Below the pieces are notes generated by a model. The model was not told the DNA's origin. It saw only the letters and a program-made list of their open reading frames with translations, and did not search any database. Both the position numbers and the translations under genes were made by a program. Source: Dipteris shenzhenensis (lineage: Eukaryota; Polypodiophyta; Polypodiopsida; Gleicheniales). From it: DNA of 64,000 nucleotides. Shown here one piece after another: positions 23,110 through 32,825 of the stretch; the stretch's first letter is position 1; each line of letters starts with the position of its first letter. The stretch is from the NCBI GenBank assembly GCA_047967505.1, contig CM106538.1. The stretch is one strand, 5' to 3'.

Positions 23110-25416
23110 TCAGAATGGCTCCATTGTCTCAGTTAGTTCCATGAACGTCCTCTCGGTTTCTGGCTGTTCATATGCATCGCTATTCAGTTTGGTCAAGAAT
23201 TCTAGGACCTTGATCAGCACGTACAGCGGCTTCACGAGCACAATGCTTCTCCGACAAAGATCTGCACCGAATGTATGGCTTGTACTGAAAAGATCAGAGA
23301 ATGTTTTGATTGTTGGAGCTTGTATTTCCAGCGCCGATCGGCCGACCATGTCATAAGGTATGGCTTTTGCAGCCACCAAAATCTTGTGGGGGTCGCCCCT
23401 TATCACGATGGATGTGCAGTAGCTTGGACCTTTGATGAACGATCCGGCTCCTCGTTTCTCCTTGACGGTTATCCCATCCGGTACTGCTTTGTTCAGAGCC
23501 TGCACGAGGATCGACCCAATTTGGAATCTGGCGATCATCTGGAGTTTGAAAGCTTCCTGGGTTTTCATGAGGTTTCTCGTCCGTGCGTTGGTGATCTTAG
23601 ACATGCTTCTGAAGCTAGAAATGCAAGCAAAATTGAAGAAAGAGAGGAAGGTGCCGGCTTGATCGTCATCTAACACAACGACACGCCATGTTTGGTGTAT
23701 CGATGCGGGTGTTAGATCTTGCAGAGGTGCATGGCAAACGGATGTTGGAGGCTGGAGGTGTCTTGCGAATGTTAGGAAGGGTGGAGTCTGACCAGAGATT
23801 GTTTCGAAGAATTCTTCGTCTGTCGCACCTCGATCAGAATCCATGTCTAATTTAGGCTTACATGATTTCAGAACACATAGACGATGCCCGTCCAGCTCGT
23901 AAAATCCTTCTCGCAGAAACTCCGAGTCTCTTACTGGTAACTCGGCCGTTTCAAGAACCACTGTTTTCGGTTGCTCGCTTCCTCTCGCTTCCAACGCCTC
24001 GCAGAACAATTGCACGCCTCTGAGCTCTGTGCATTCGGCAAGAACGCATAGCTTCAAGAGCGATTGGCAATAGGACTCTCTGCTCAGCGCCAAATTCAAA
24101 TACTCCACCATCGAATGCCTTCTGATGCACCACGTGAGACTCGTCATCACCATCCTCTGCGCAGCGTCGTAGACACCCGGGAGATCAGCCACATCGATAT
24201 GGCAGATCCCTGTGTATAGCCATTCCAAGAGGCCTATAAGAACAGAAGCTGTCCAGTCGAGTTTCTTCACGACAAACAACTCCTTGCAACCGTCTGGTGC
24301 AACCTCCGGTTGTTGCAGCATCACAACACTCACTTCCGTGTGTCTTCTCTTGATCTTGTATATTTCCAAACTCCTGTCTTTCATTTGATCCGTCTCCGCT
24401 GGCTTCAATCCGCTGCTGCTCTGATCGGGGGAGTCAACTCCACCTTCAGTTTCCACCTTGGTGTGCGATATGCCGGCTCCATTTCCTGTCTCTTTGTTTG
24501 AAGTTTGATCAGCCATATCCTTTGCCCCTTCCATCATCCGCGGCTCTTGAGGGTCTGCTGCGGGAATTATGTCCGCAGGCAGTACGCTGAATCTGACCGT
24601 CTTGCGCTTCTCCTTCGCGCAAATCGACATGCTGCGTTCGAATGTTGCAGATTGCCAGTCCTTGCTTCCTGACCTCGACATTCGAGACACCCTTGTTGGG
24701 TCGATTGGTCCAGTGGATGACAACGTAGATCCTCTCGGTACCTTTCCTTCGTCCTTCGACAACCGCGATCCATTTCCTTCACTAGTTTCGGTCGGACAAT
24801 CTGATGACACCAGCTTGTGATCTGCTCTTGCCATGCTAGACACCGTTTCTGCATCTCTTGTTTCAATTGGGCAATCCGACAACAAAGCAGATCCCGTTTC
24901 CATATTCTTTACTGCGTCGCCCCCAATGGCAGAAATTGCGTGCGCTTCAACTTTTGCCAACAGGTCGTGTTCCGGCGCACTATCTTGTAGAGATAAGGAT
25001 CCCGTGGTCGACACACTTTCCTCTTTATCCCCAATCTCTCCATCAAATTGACCGCCCGCGTTGCTCTGAAGAATCACTCTGAAATAATCAGACTTCTTCC
25101 TGAGGACGCCTGAATGCGCTAGGACGCGGACAACATCGTCGCAACCCGTGACAGAACGGACGTGGAAAATGACATCGGGTGGCTGACCACCATCAAAATC
25201 TATGGGCGAGGAAGTGATACCCAGTACAAGTAGTCTACGCTGAAGGATTGCCGTGATGAGCTCCGCATGATCAGATTCAGATTGTTGCCCGATGATCGAT
25301 TGTTGTTGCTGCTTCTGATTTCCTGGATTGGAGAATGCAGCTGGTTGCGGTTGCTGCTCCTCCTCGTGCATCTCAGTCACGGGATATACGTAAGGTTCCT
25401 GTTGCTCCTTCTGCAT
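23110..25416 (-). CDS. BTB/POZ-like protein with split domain and long disordered insert
   Basis: An intact 768-codon frame with no introns. BTB proteins are usually substrate adaptors of CUL3 ubiquitin ligases. Residues 1-60 are Gln-rich. Residues 80-119 look like the first half of a BTB fold (PPDVIFHVRS, then HSGVLRKKSDYFRVIL). A Ser/Thr/Glu-rich insert of about 240 residues follows. The fold seems to resume at about 378-440 (LLEWLYTGICHID), followed by a helical, BACK-like stretch (440-475). The C-terminal 250 residues (about 590-750) are well ordered but not recognised. Inside the insert, phrases like SDCPIET, SDCPTET and STGPIDP recur, as diverged internal repeats. An in-frame TAA lies five codons upstream of this ATG, which supports the start. 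It resembles plant BTB/POZ proteins only loosely, so the family name is tentative while the coding status is strong. Confidence 0.7.
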   Translation of the reverse strand: MQKEQQEPYVYPVTEMHEEEQQPQPAAFSNPGNQKQQQQSIIGQQSESDHAELITAILQRRLLVLGITSSPIDFDGGQPPDVIFHVRSVTGCDDVVRVLAHSGVLRKKSDYFRVILQSNAGGQFDGEIGDKEESVSTTGSLSLQDSAPEHDLLAKVEAHAISAIGGDAVKNMETGSALLSDCPIETRDAETVSSMARADHKLVSSDCPTETSEGNGSRLSKDEGKVPRGSTLSSTGPIDPTRVSRMSRSGSKDWQSATFERSMSICAKEKRKTVRFSVLPADIIPAADPQEPRMMEGAKDMADQTSNKETGNGAGISHTKVETEGGVDSPDQSSSGLKPAETDQMKDRSLEIYKIKRRHTEVSVVMLQQPEVAPDGCKELFVVKKLDWTASVLIGLLEWLYTGICHIDVADLPGVYDAAQRMVMTSLTWCIRRHSMVEYLNLALSRESYCQSLLKLCVLAECTELRGVQLFCEALEARGSEQPKTVVLETAELPVRDSEFLREGFYELDGHRLCVLKSCKPKLDMDSDRGATDEEFFETISGQTPPFLTFARHLQPPTSVCHAPLQDLTPASIHQTWRVVVLDDDQAGTFLSFFNFACISSFRSMSKITNARTRNLMKTQEAFKLQMIARFQIGSILVQALNKAVPDGITVKEKRGAGSFIKGPSYCTSIVIRGDPHKILVAAKAIPYDMVGRSALEIQAPTIKTFSDLFSTSHTFGADLCRRSIVLVKPLYVLIKVLEFLTKLNSDAYEQPETERTFMELTETMEPF

Positions 25417-25437
25417 TTCCGTGATGGGTTATATCCC

Positions 25438-25620
25438 TAGTGACGTTGCTGATCAACAATTATACCGATTATGGATGGAGCATTAGATTGCTGCTGAATT
25501 TCTGTAATGATTTGCGCATGGTGAGATTGCGGTTGCTGTTTCTGGATCATCTCAAGGATAAGATCTGCATGAGATTGCTGTGGTGAGAAATGCAGCGAGA
25601 TATATAATTGGGTCGCGGAT
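25438..25620 (-). other. Gln-rich coding-like segment upstream of the BTB-like gene
   Basis: Reading toward the gene, one frame gives SPQQSHADLILEMIQKQQ and then QSHHAQIITEIQQQSN before a TAG. It echoes residues 45-60 of the BTB-like protein (QQSESDHAELITAILQRR). It lies in a different phase from the main start codon. It may be a duplicated N-terminal segment, a former upstream exon or a coding minisatellite relic. Confidence 0.4.
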
Positions 25621-26364
25621 GATCTGATGGATGTTGCTCCTTGTGATTTTCAATGCAGAGAGTTGTACACAAGACCTCTCTCTACATTGATCGTGAAATT
25701 GAGCCTGATATGGCCTGCAGTGATCCGATGGCCAAATGCAGATCGGCACGGCTTTAGGGATGTCAACAACGAACATGACTCTCCTCAATTGGTAGCGTTT
25801 AGGTTATTAATCCTTCCGTCAACGTAAATGTGTCGTGTTAGTCACCCTCAACGACACCACGTGGCTAAGTCCTCCACGTCACTTCTTTGCCCAGAAAAAA
25901 GTTCTTGCCAACTCATCTCGGGGCATTGCTTTATGGAGCCAGTCTGTTTCCTTACATGTGCAACGGGATTTCTTGAGGACCTTGGTTTAAGGCTTGGTAA
26001 TGCAAGAGTTGCGAACCTTGTCTACCCTGCCCATTTATCTCTATCTAGCTTCGCTAGTTATCTGCTTGTTGCTACGTAAATTGGTGTGAATTTGAAAATG
26101 CAAAACAAGCTCCACTCACATGACTCGATCTCATCACAGCTTTGCAAGGTTGAGGAGACAAAGCCATCCTCCCAATGCTTAGCTACCATCAAGTATCACT
26201 AGTTGGAAAACAATACCAAGCATTCTTGGCCACATTTGCAAAATGCCCTAATGACAACATTTGAGAACATTGATTTAGCCAAAAACGCTCTTGCAAAATG
26301 TCATGACATCAACATTCAAGAATATCGATGCAATCAAAATTACTCTTACAACACGTATTCATAA
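25621..26364. other. Region upstream of the BTB-like gene
   Basis: This would contain the promoter and 5' untranslated region of the minus-strand gene. No convincing TATA box or other site could be assigned. Frames are short and unrecognised. Confidence 0.35.
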
Positions 26365-26810
26365 TTTTTGGACTCATTTAAGGCAAGATTCACACATGTC
26401 CGCGGACATGTAGAGAAAAGGGTCATCCTCCAATAAGATTCAAGAGCTAATGGAGAGGGGCTTCACACAGGGGCCGACATGGGTGGTGGTAATCCAACGT
26501 GGAGTTGTCACATACAAAATTTAAAGTTTTCTTGGGCCCGCCCAAAAGCATGTCTGCATTCAATAAAAGCAATCATTAGTCTCAGCATGATGTGAACCCA
26601 CGACCTCGTTTATGAGAGACATAGACCCTACCACCACGCCACTCTTTTATTGGTAACACACTCCCACTACATTAAATATATAATGGATTCTTACCCAGAC
26701 ATGTGTGAATCAAATGGACGATGAGGGTCAGAAAACTTGCCAGACATTCCTATCACGTATTTAAGTTGTTTGCAGATGTGTGTGAATCGGGCCTAAAGTC
26801 CAATTCCAAA
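26365..26810. repeat. MITE-like element bounded by imperfect inverted repeats
   Basis: GATTCACACATGTC at 26387-26400 is inverted exactly at 26698-26711. A longer imperfect inversion pairs about 26365-26405 with about 26773-26810 (GATTCACACA core). The interior has no protein frame but has a tRNA-like segment on the minus strand. Termini and target duplication are not certain. Confidence 0.4.
26589..26642 (-). repeat. tRNA-Met-like segment, possible SINE head
   Basis: The minus strand reads GTGGCGTGGTGG (box A position), then CTCATAAACGAGGTCGTGGG and TTCACATC (box B position). This parallels the anticodon and T arms of plant elongator tRNA-Met. The T stem is imperfect and no acceptor stem closes, so it is not a functional tRNA gene. 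A tRNA-derived SINE is the better guess. Confidence 0.35.
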
Positions 26811-27625
26811 AACTAAATACAAGTCCAAATTTTTTGAATATTAGAGTCCCATAGTTTTCTTCCCATATATTTCAAAACAAATATTGCAATATTTCTTAAA
26901 AAATTTACCCACCGGCCACTTGCATAGAGTAACCAATGAAAAAATAAGTATTGTTGAGATAGAGATCTAAGAGAAATGGTGCACATATAATTAAGTTAAC
27001 ATTCACCATTAAAATATTAAAATAAAATAATCACGTCAATATGCATAGAGTAACCAATGAAAAAAGAAGCATTATCGAGATAGGGATAGACAGGTGGTGT
27101 ACATATAATTAACTTAATATTCACCATAAAAATATTAAAACAAAATGATTAAGACAATACTTTACACATTCTCTTGTATATAGTAATTTCGATTTTAGAC
27201 TCATGAGAAGATAAAATGTCTCTCAAAGAGATGGTGTACATATACACCTTCTTGTTGTTGATATTCACATTAAAATATTAAAACAAAGTAAATATGGTAT
27301 TCATTAATTTTGGATTATTTTGACGTATTTGGACTTTACTCAAAAAACCTTTCCAAATGGAAAGTTTACTTTCTGAAACAATCCCTCCAAATCAAAATTT
27401 TATTTTATGGCACATAAAGTTTTTATTTACTCACACAATCATTTTGCACTCATTATGGAAAAGATAGGAAATATAATGGAAAAGATATAGAAATATAATG
27501 GGCATCTTGGTCTGGTATAAAATTTTATTTTTAAGAGTCTTCCTTTAGAAACTTAACTTGTTGTTCTTAACTTAGGAACAATTTAAAGTAATAAAACCAA
27601 TTTAAATACATGGAAAAATTATATG
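26811..27625. other. AT-rich DNA without a gene
   Basis: A phrase with ATGCATAGAGTAACCAATGAAAA and downstream ATTCACCAT.AAAATATTAAAA is repeated around 26925-27025 and 27040-27145, a diverged tandem duplication of about 115 bp. Nothing else is recognised. Confidence 0.45.
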
Positions 27626-27648
27626 TGTGTGTGTGTGCATGCACACAC

Positions 27649-27914
27649 ACATGTGTGTGTGTGCACCCGCGCACATGCACATGTGCGCATTGTTATGGGG
27701 AAAACGAACCACCACACATCGTCCGACACAAAGCACGGCGACACTCTGGAACCATGGGGGGGGGAGAGAGAGAGAGAGAGAGAACATGTGTGTGTGCACC
27801 CGCGCACATGCACATGTGCGCATTGTTATGGGGAAAACGAACCACCACACATAGTCCGATACAAAGCACGGCGACACTCTGGAACCATGGGGGGGGGGAG
27901 AGAGAGAGAGAGAG
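27649..27914. repeat. Tandem duplication, about 135 bp x 2, with TG, G and GA tracts
   Basis: Units start at 27649 and 27784. Each runs (TG)n, CACCCGCGCACATGCAC, a unique middle, a run of G, then (GA)n. They differ at only a few bases. Simple repeats create several apparent long frames here that are not genes. Confidence 0.88.
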
Positions 27915-30900
27915 GATAGCATGGGTGATCGAAAATGGAAAGAGGAGGGGTGGGATGAGGAAGGGGGCTATGGCACAAGAGACAAGGGAAAGGGGGATGA
28001 GAAGGATATACATGGCAAGAGGGAATGAGGAGATGGAGACATCGATGGAGGAGGGGCATACTTTATTGAAAGTGAAGGAGGATGAGAAATTAAAATACAA
28101 GAGTGGTAACTATACAAGACTACTCGTGTCGCATCAAGCAATAGCCTCCCCTTTTATAACCAACGAGAGTACTCAGACCCATCTACAATGGGTTTGTTCA
28201 CAATTTTATAATGGTGCAAGTGTGTAACCCAAACCTTTGATATGGCATCATTCTCTCTACCATCTGCTCCACTTGATCGCTTAGCTACACGTGATGTCTC
28301 ACACGGTAGCCTCGCTTGGTCGGTGACTAGGATCGAGACCAATCCCAAGTCGCCATCTAGGCATGCATGGAGCTTTCATAGCTTCTACATTTGAATACGT
28401 CTCTTCACACCTCCGTTTAATTCTCATACATTTTCAATTCCAAATGAGCAGAATTGGGAAGCCTCTTGGCATGTCACATCCAATTGCTTATCTCAATTGT
28501 AACAATTTTTTGAGAAAGGATTGAAAAGAGTTAATGAACCTACTTTCACGACTTCATTTAGTAACATGTATACAACACCAAGCTTGCTAACGACGTGGTA
28601 CATAGCAACAAATGGCCCATCTTTGAAGAATAATGTTTCATTGCAAATCTTCTGGATGGTTCTTCACAAATCCAATTCATGCCTTGTGGATTTCTGATAC
28701 CAGCAAATAGGCCATCACAAATCTGCACTTGAACATGATAAACAAATTCCATCATGCTCAGGTTTTGAAGTTGAGGTTTTGCAAAGATGTGGTATCAGAG
28801 CGAGGAGGAAATTATAATGAGCTTCACATGCTTCTATCTAGGAGATCAAAGAGGACAGAGAGGTATATGAACAACGATTATGTCCCACGAAAGGGATTGC
28901 AAGAGATAGTTCAAATTGAAGATGTCTATTATAGAACATCCAATTCATGCCACTCAGTGGCCCTTGCGATGTTGGATAGGTCACATAAAGAAATTCCAAT
29001 GATCATGGTTGTGAACTTAGAGATGCTTTGATCAATATATTGATATTGTGCTGGTGGAGAGAGCTCGAACTCTCAACAAATATGTGAATCGGTAGCAACG
29101 ATGATCATTGCAAATTTTTTGAACATCAAAATCTTCAATCCAAAATTGAAATTGCAACCATCCCATTCAAGAAGAAGCCGCCGCAAGCACTAAATGCAAG
29201 AAGCTGCACTCAACAAATGCAAAAAGCAAAAAATTTGAAAAAAATGGATGAGCAAATCCTATCCAAATAGGTATCATATCTATCAAATACAACATGAATG
29301 ACACAAGGTCATGGATCTGAAAAAATGTAAACTATGAAAAACTGAATAAATATCATATCTGGCAAATATAGCGTGAACGACACATGATCACAGATATGAG
29401 AGAATGTAAACTCAAAAATTTTGTCAAAAAAACGTCAATGCAAGACTTTGGGCATTCTTGGATCTGTAAGGGAAGAAATTGGCATGCATTAAGCCCTACC
29501 TAAAGGGCAATGCCGCTCATAAGGTCCACATTCACGATTTCAAAAGCGGCTTCTTTTTTTATGCAGACATACTTACATACATGACAGTATTGATGCTGGA
29601 TTATACGTATAAAGGATTAACAAAATGGATGGTAAATTTTCATTGACAAGAATGTAGCGAAGGGATGGTTTAATACTCATGCTCAGGCATCTTGCAAAAT
29701 TGAGAAAAAATGAACCAACCTCTTTGTTGGCATCAGACAGACTGCGCCATGCTTCACTAAGGATCTTGCTTATCTCTCAAAGTTAAAACATTTGCCTCAT
29801 CGTCACATATTTCCATTGTTGCATGCGCATGTCCATAGAACTCACCGCCACAAAGCCAAAGCACTTGCTCTTCCCTGAGTCCCTGGATTGGATTACCTAA
29901 GCGGGCTGTTATCAATGGCTTGAGCATGCAACTTCAATATATTTTGAGCAATGACCTGAGTAGGTAGGAGGAAAGGAGCAAAAGGAGGAGGAGGAGGAGG
30001 CAGTTATGGAAGTCGATGTGGCCACATGGATCCATATTTAGATGCCTCTCCTTGCCTATAATTATTTCACATGGCTAGCCCCTTGATCGACACCTCAATC
30101 CCTCAAATAAGTAATATAATAAGGGAGGGGGCTCTCCTAATAAATGCATCCTCCCACATGCATGGTGTGTGTGGAGGCATCTTCCATGTGAGCATTCTCA
30201 ATAGCATGTGATAATTCCTTTTCTCAAAACTCAAACCTTCCTATTCTAAGTCTAAGATGCCCCATGGCTCCTTTCCAATATTATAATACCTAGGAGGACA
30301 AGTGGAGAATTGGCACAAAGATTCTTGCCACCTCATCCTACTCTTCCCTTATTTCTTGGACTATACACAATGCCTCCACAAGACATGGATGAGTAAGTAT
30401 TCCTCATCTCCACAAATCCCATTGACCTTGGCCATATATCACTTAATGCTTGCATCAAATTGCCTAGGTGGAGGGATGGCACTTGGGATACCCTGCCAAC
30501 TCACCATACTATATTATTTTTTCTATGGGATATGTACAACACACCTATGGTCCTCTTACATGGAAGTTTGCACATGGACTTGCCCTGCCACCTCAACCTT
30601 GGGCCCTTAGCACACTATATTTTATGATACAAATGCCACACATTCACACTCACATTTATTTATACCATTTTCACTGGTAAATGTTTTGCTATAAGGTTCC
30701 CCTCCCCCTAGACATAGGATGCAAAGCATCCCCATGCCTAGGACCACATCACACATGAAGAAGGGCTTGAGATGTTGCCTGTTGAACACCTTCCTTCCAT
30801 GTGGTCATTGTTGTTCCTAGACTTTAATAGATCCAACAACCTGGGTTCTTGCCTTGATAAAAAACAATATGTGGTACTAGTGCCATCTTCACATGACCTA

Positions 30901-31690
30901 GCTCAAATACAAAGGTTTACTGCTCGAAAGGGCCACAAACCCAGTGCTACATCAAAACACACAAAAATTGGTCACTCCCCCTGTTTGGGAAGGAAAGACT
31001 TGCAACTGCGAAGGGGAATCTATCACGTCTTTGAAATCATCATCCCACATTGACTCTTATAAGAACTGGTCCAAGCTCCTTTCCAAATCAATCAAGGGAT
31101 CACACCTTGTGGAATCATCAAAGATACATTTAGGATCTCCTCAATAGGAATCACATCAATCAATGGAGTTGGCCTTAATGATCAACACTTCATCAGGGAC
31201 CCATGACTTCTTCTGAAACGAGTTCAGCCCAGAGTTGGTTGCATTGTTCTTCCATGTACATCATAGCATCCTCCAAGAATATTTTAGACACCTTAGGATT
31301 GCTTTCATCACTATCATCTCATTAGGTTCCATCAAACTTACAACATCAAGGGGAGAATAAGGTGCAAGGATCTCACTATCACATCAGCACCCATTTCCAA
31401 GACTTCAAGCTAATCGATGCTTCCATCATCAAACAATCCATTAAGGCCTTCAGACTATTTATCATAAGAAATATTCAAAGGAGGAGAAAGAGAACCCAAA
31501 GAAGTGAATGCAATCTGTGACTCATCCTCAAAGTATTCACCTCCCAAAATTTTAGTGTACCACATGCATTCAAAAGGTGGGGTATTTTAATTGCATTTTT
31601 GGAAAAAATTTAACAAGTTTACAATAACATGAGTGGGTTTTTAATTTAACTTTAGAAAAAAATCACTTAGCTCATAACTAAAGAGGGGTT
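27915..31690. other. Long region without a recognised gene
   Basis: The only supportable site is a lone copia-type primer-binding sequence at 28790-28801. A plus-strand frame at 28729-29031 spans that site and is probably not a gene. The rest is AT-rich with short frames. Confidence 0.4.
28790..28801 (+). other. Copia-type primer-binding site, element otherwise unrecognised
   Basis: An exact TGGTATCAGAGC. A former LTR should lie to its left, but no second copy exists in the window, and no gag could be read to its right. Confidence 0.45.
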
Positions 31691-31865
31691 GCTTTATTAG
31701 GGAAAATGTTTTAGTTGAGGGCTTTTTTTAATACCACTTGAACGCACATGATACCTAGGATTTCTTAGTGGTGCACCCCCTGAGGGCTCATCATCATCTA
31801 TAGATCCACTACAACTCTCAAGGGGAGTTGATTCACAACCACTATCACATTTGATGTCACCATCA

Positions 31866-32820
31866 TCATACCCCATTAGTAATTGAATGAAAATCTCCAT
31901 GAGATGCACTTGAGGGATATTTTAGACACTCAAAAGCTATTGGTGGTGTCTCCCTTTCATCATTAATGGCCTCCTTATATATCTTTTCTTCTCTTAGATC
32001 CTGCTGTCCTGTGAGCAAATCTGCCATAGTGGACCTAGTGGTATTTTTAGTGAGACAAAAGAGAAAGAGAACTCTTGAAGCTCTAACAACCATTTTACAA
32101 ATCTCCCCCTAAGATTAGGCTTGCGAACTAGATATGCTAATACAAACTGAGAGGTAAGAAAGAAAAATGGCTGAGGTAATAAATAGGAGCGAAACTTTCT
32201 AACTGAAAAAAACAAAGAGAGGGTTTGCTGCTCCATTTCTTCATACCTTGTTTCCACCTCTGTAAGCTATCAGCTAGGATAATAGATGGGTTTCATTCTA
32301 CCTGCCTCTCCTTTTTGTAGCAATACAACACCAATTGAATGCAAAGATACACTTGGATTTACATAAAAGTCTTGAGACCAATCAGGGGGCTTCAATATTG
32401 GGCCCTTACTCATGGCCTCCTTAAGTTGCTGAAAAGACTCTTGTTTCTCCACACGCCATTGGAAAGAAACTCCTTTTCTTGTCAACAAGTTCATGGGATG
32501 CACTATCTTTGTGAAATCATCACAAAAGCATTGATAATACTTGCTTTTTTCCTAGAATTCTGCAAGCACTAGTGACACTCTCAAGACTTGGCAATGTCAT
32601 GAACCTTGTCAAGATCCATTTGCAGGCCTTCTTTGGACACAATATGCCCCAACAAGACTACTTTTGTTTGAGCCAAATGACACTTGCTAGGATTTAGACA
32701 CCCTTTTGCTTCATCAATCCTAGCTAAGGCCATCTTTAACTTCTCCATGTGATCCATGTGTCGAGAATAGATGCAAAAATCATCCAAAAACACCCTTACG
32801 AAATTACGATCCCCATACAT
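31866..32820 (-). pseudogene. Gypsy-A: RT palm to RNase H remnant
   Basis: Minus-strand frames read in order. First is the gypsy RT catalytic motif and following helix (VRVFLDDFCIYS near 32770-32800, then HLAQTKVVLLGHIVSKEG). The RT-RNase H connection (SFQQLKEAMSKGPIL) lies at 32380-32440. RNase H-like sequence (RYEEMEQQTLSLFFSVRKF, then MADLLTGQ) lies at 32010-32250. Stops and phase changes separate the three blocks, so it is dead. Its upstream end at about 32825 abuts the integrase segment of Gypsy-B, suggesting a recombination junction. Confidence 0.8.
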
Positions 32821-32825
32821 AAAAG

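Noticed and set aside
27602-28227. Several 75-205 codon frames
   Set aside because: They arise from TG, GA and G tracts in the 135-bp duplication.
29050-29080. tRNA T-arm-like hairpin (GAGAGTTCGAGCTCTC on the minus strand)
   Set aside because: No D arm, anticodon arm or acceptor stem could be found beside it.
29720-29830. HMG-box-like phrase on the minus strand (ISKILSEAWRSLSDANKE)
   Set aside because: Only about 18 residues match loosely. Flanking sequence does not continue the domain and stops intervene.
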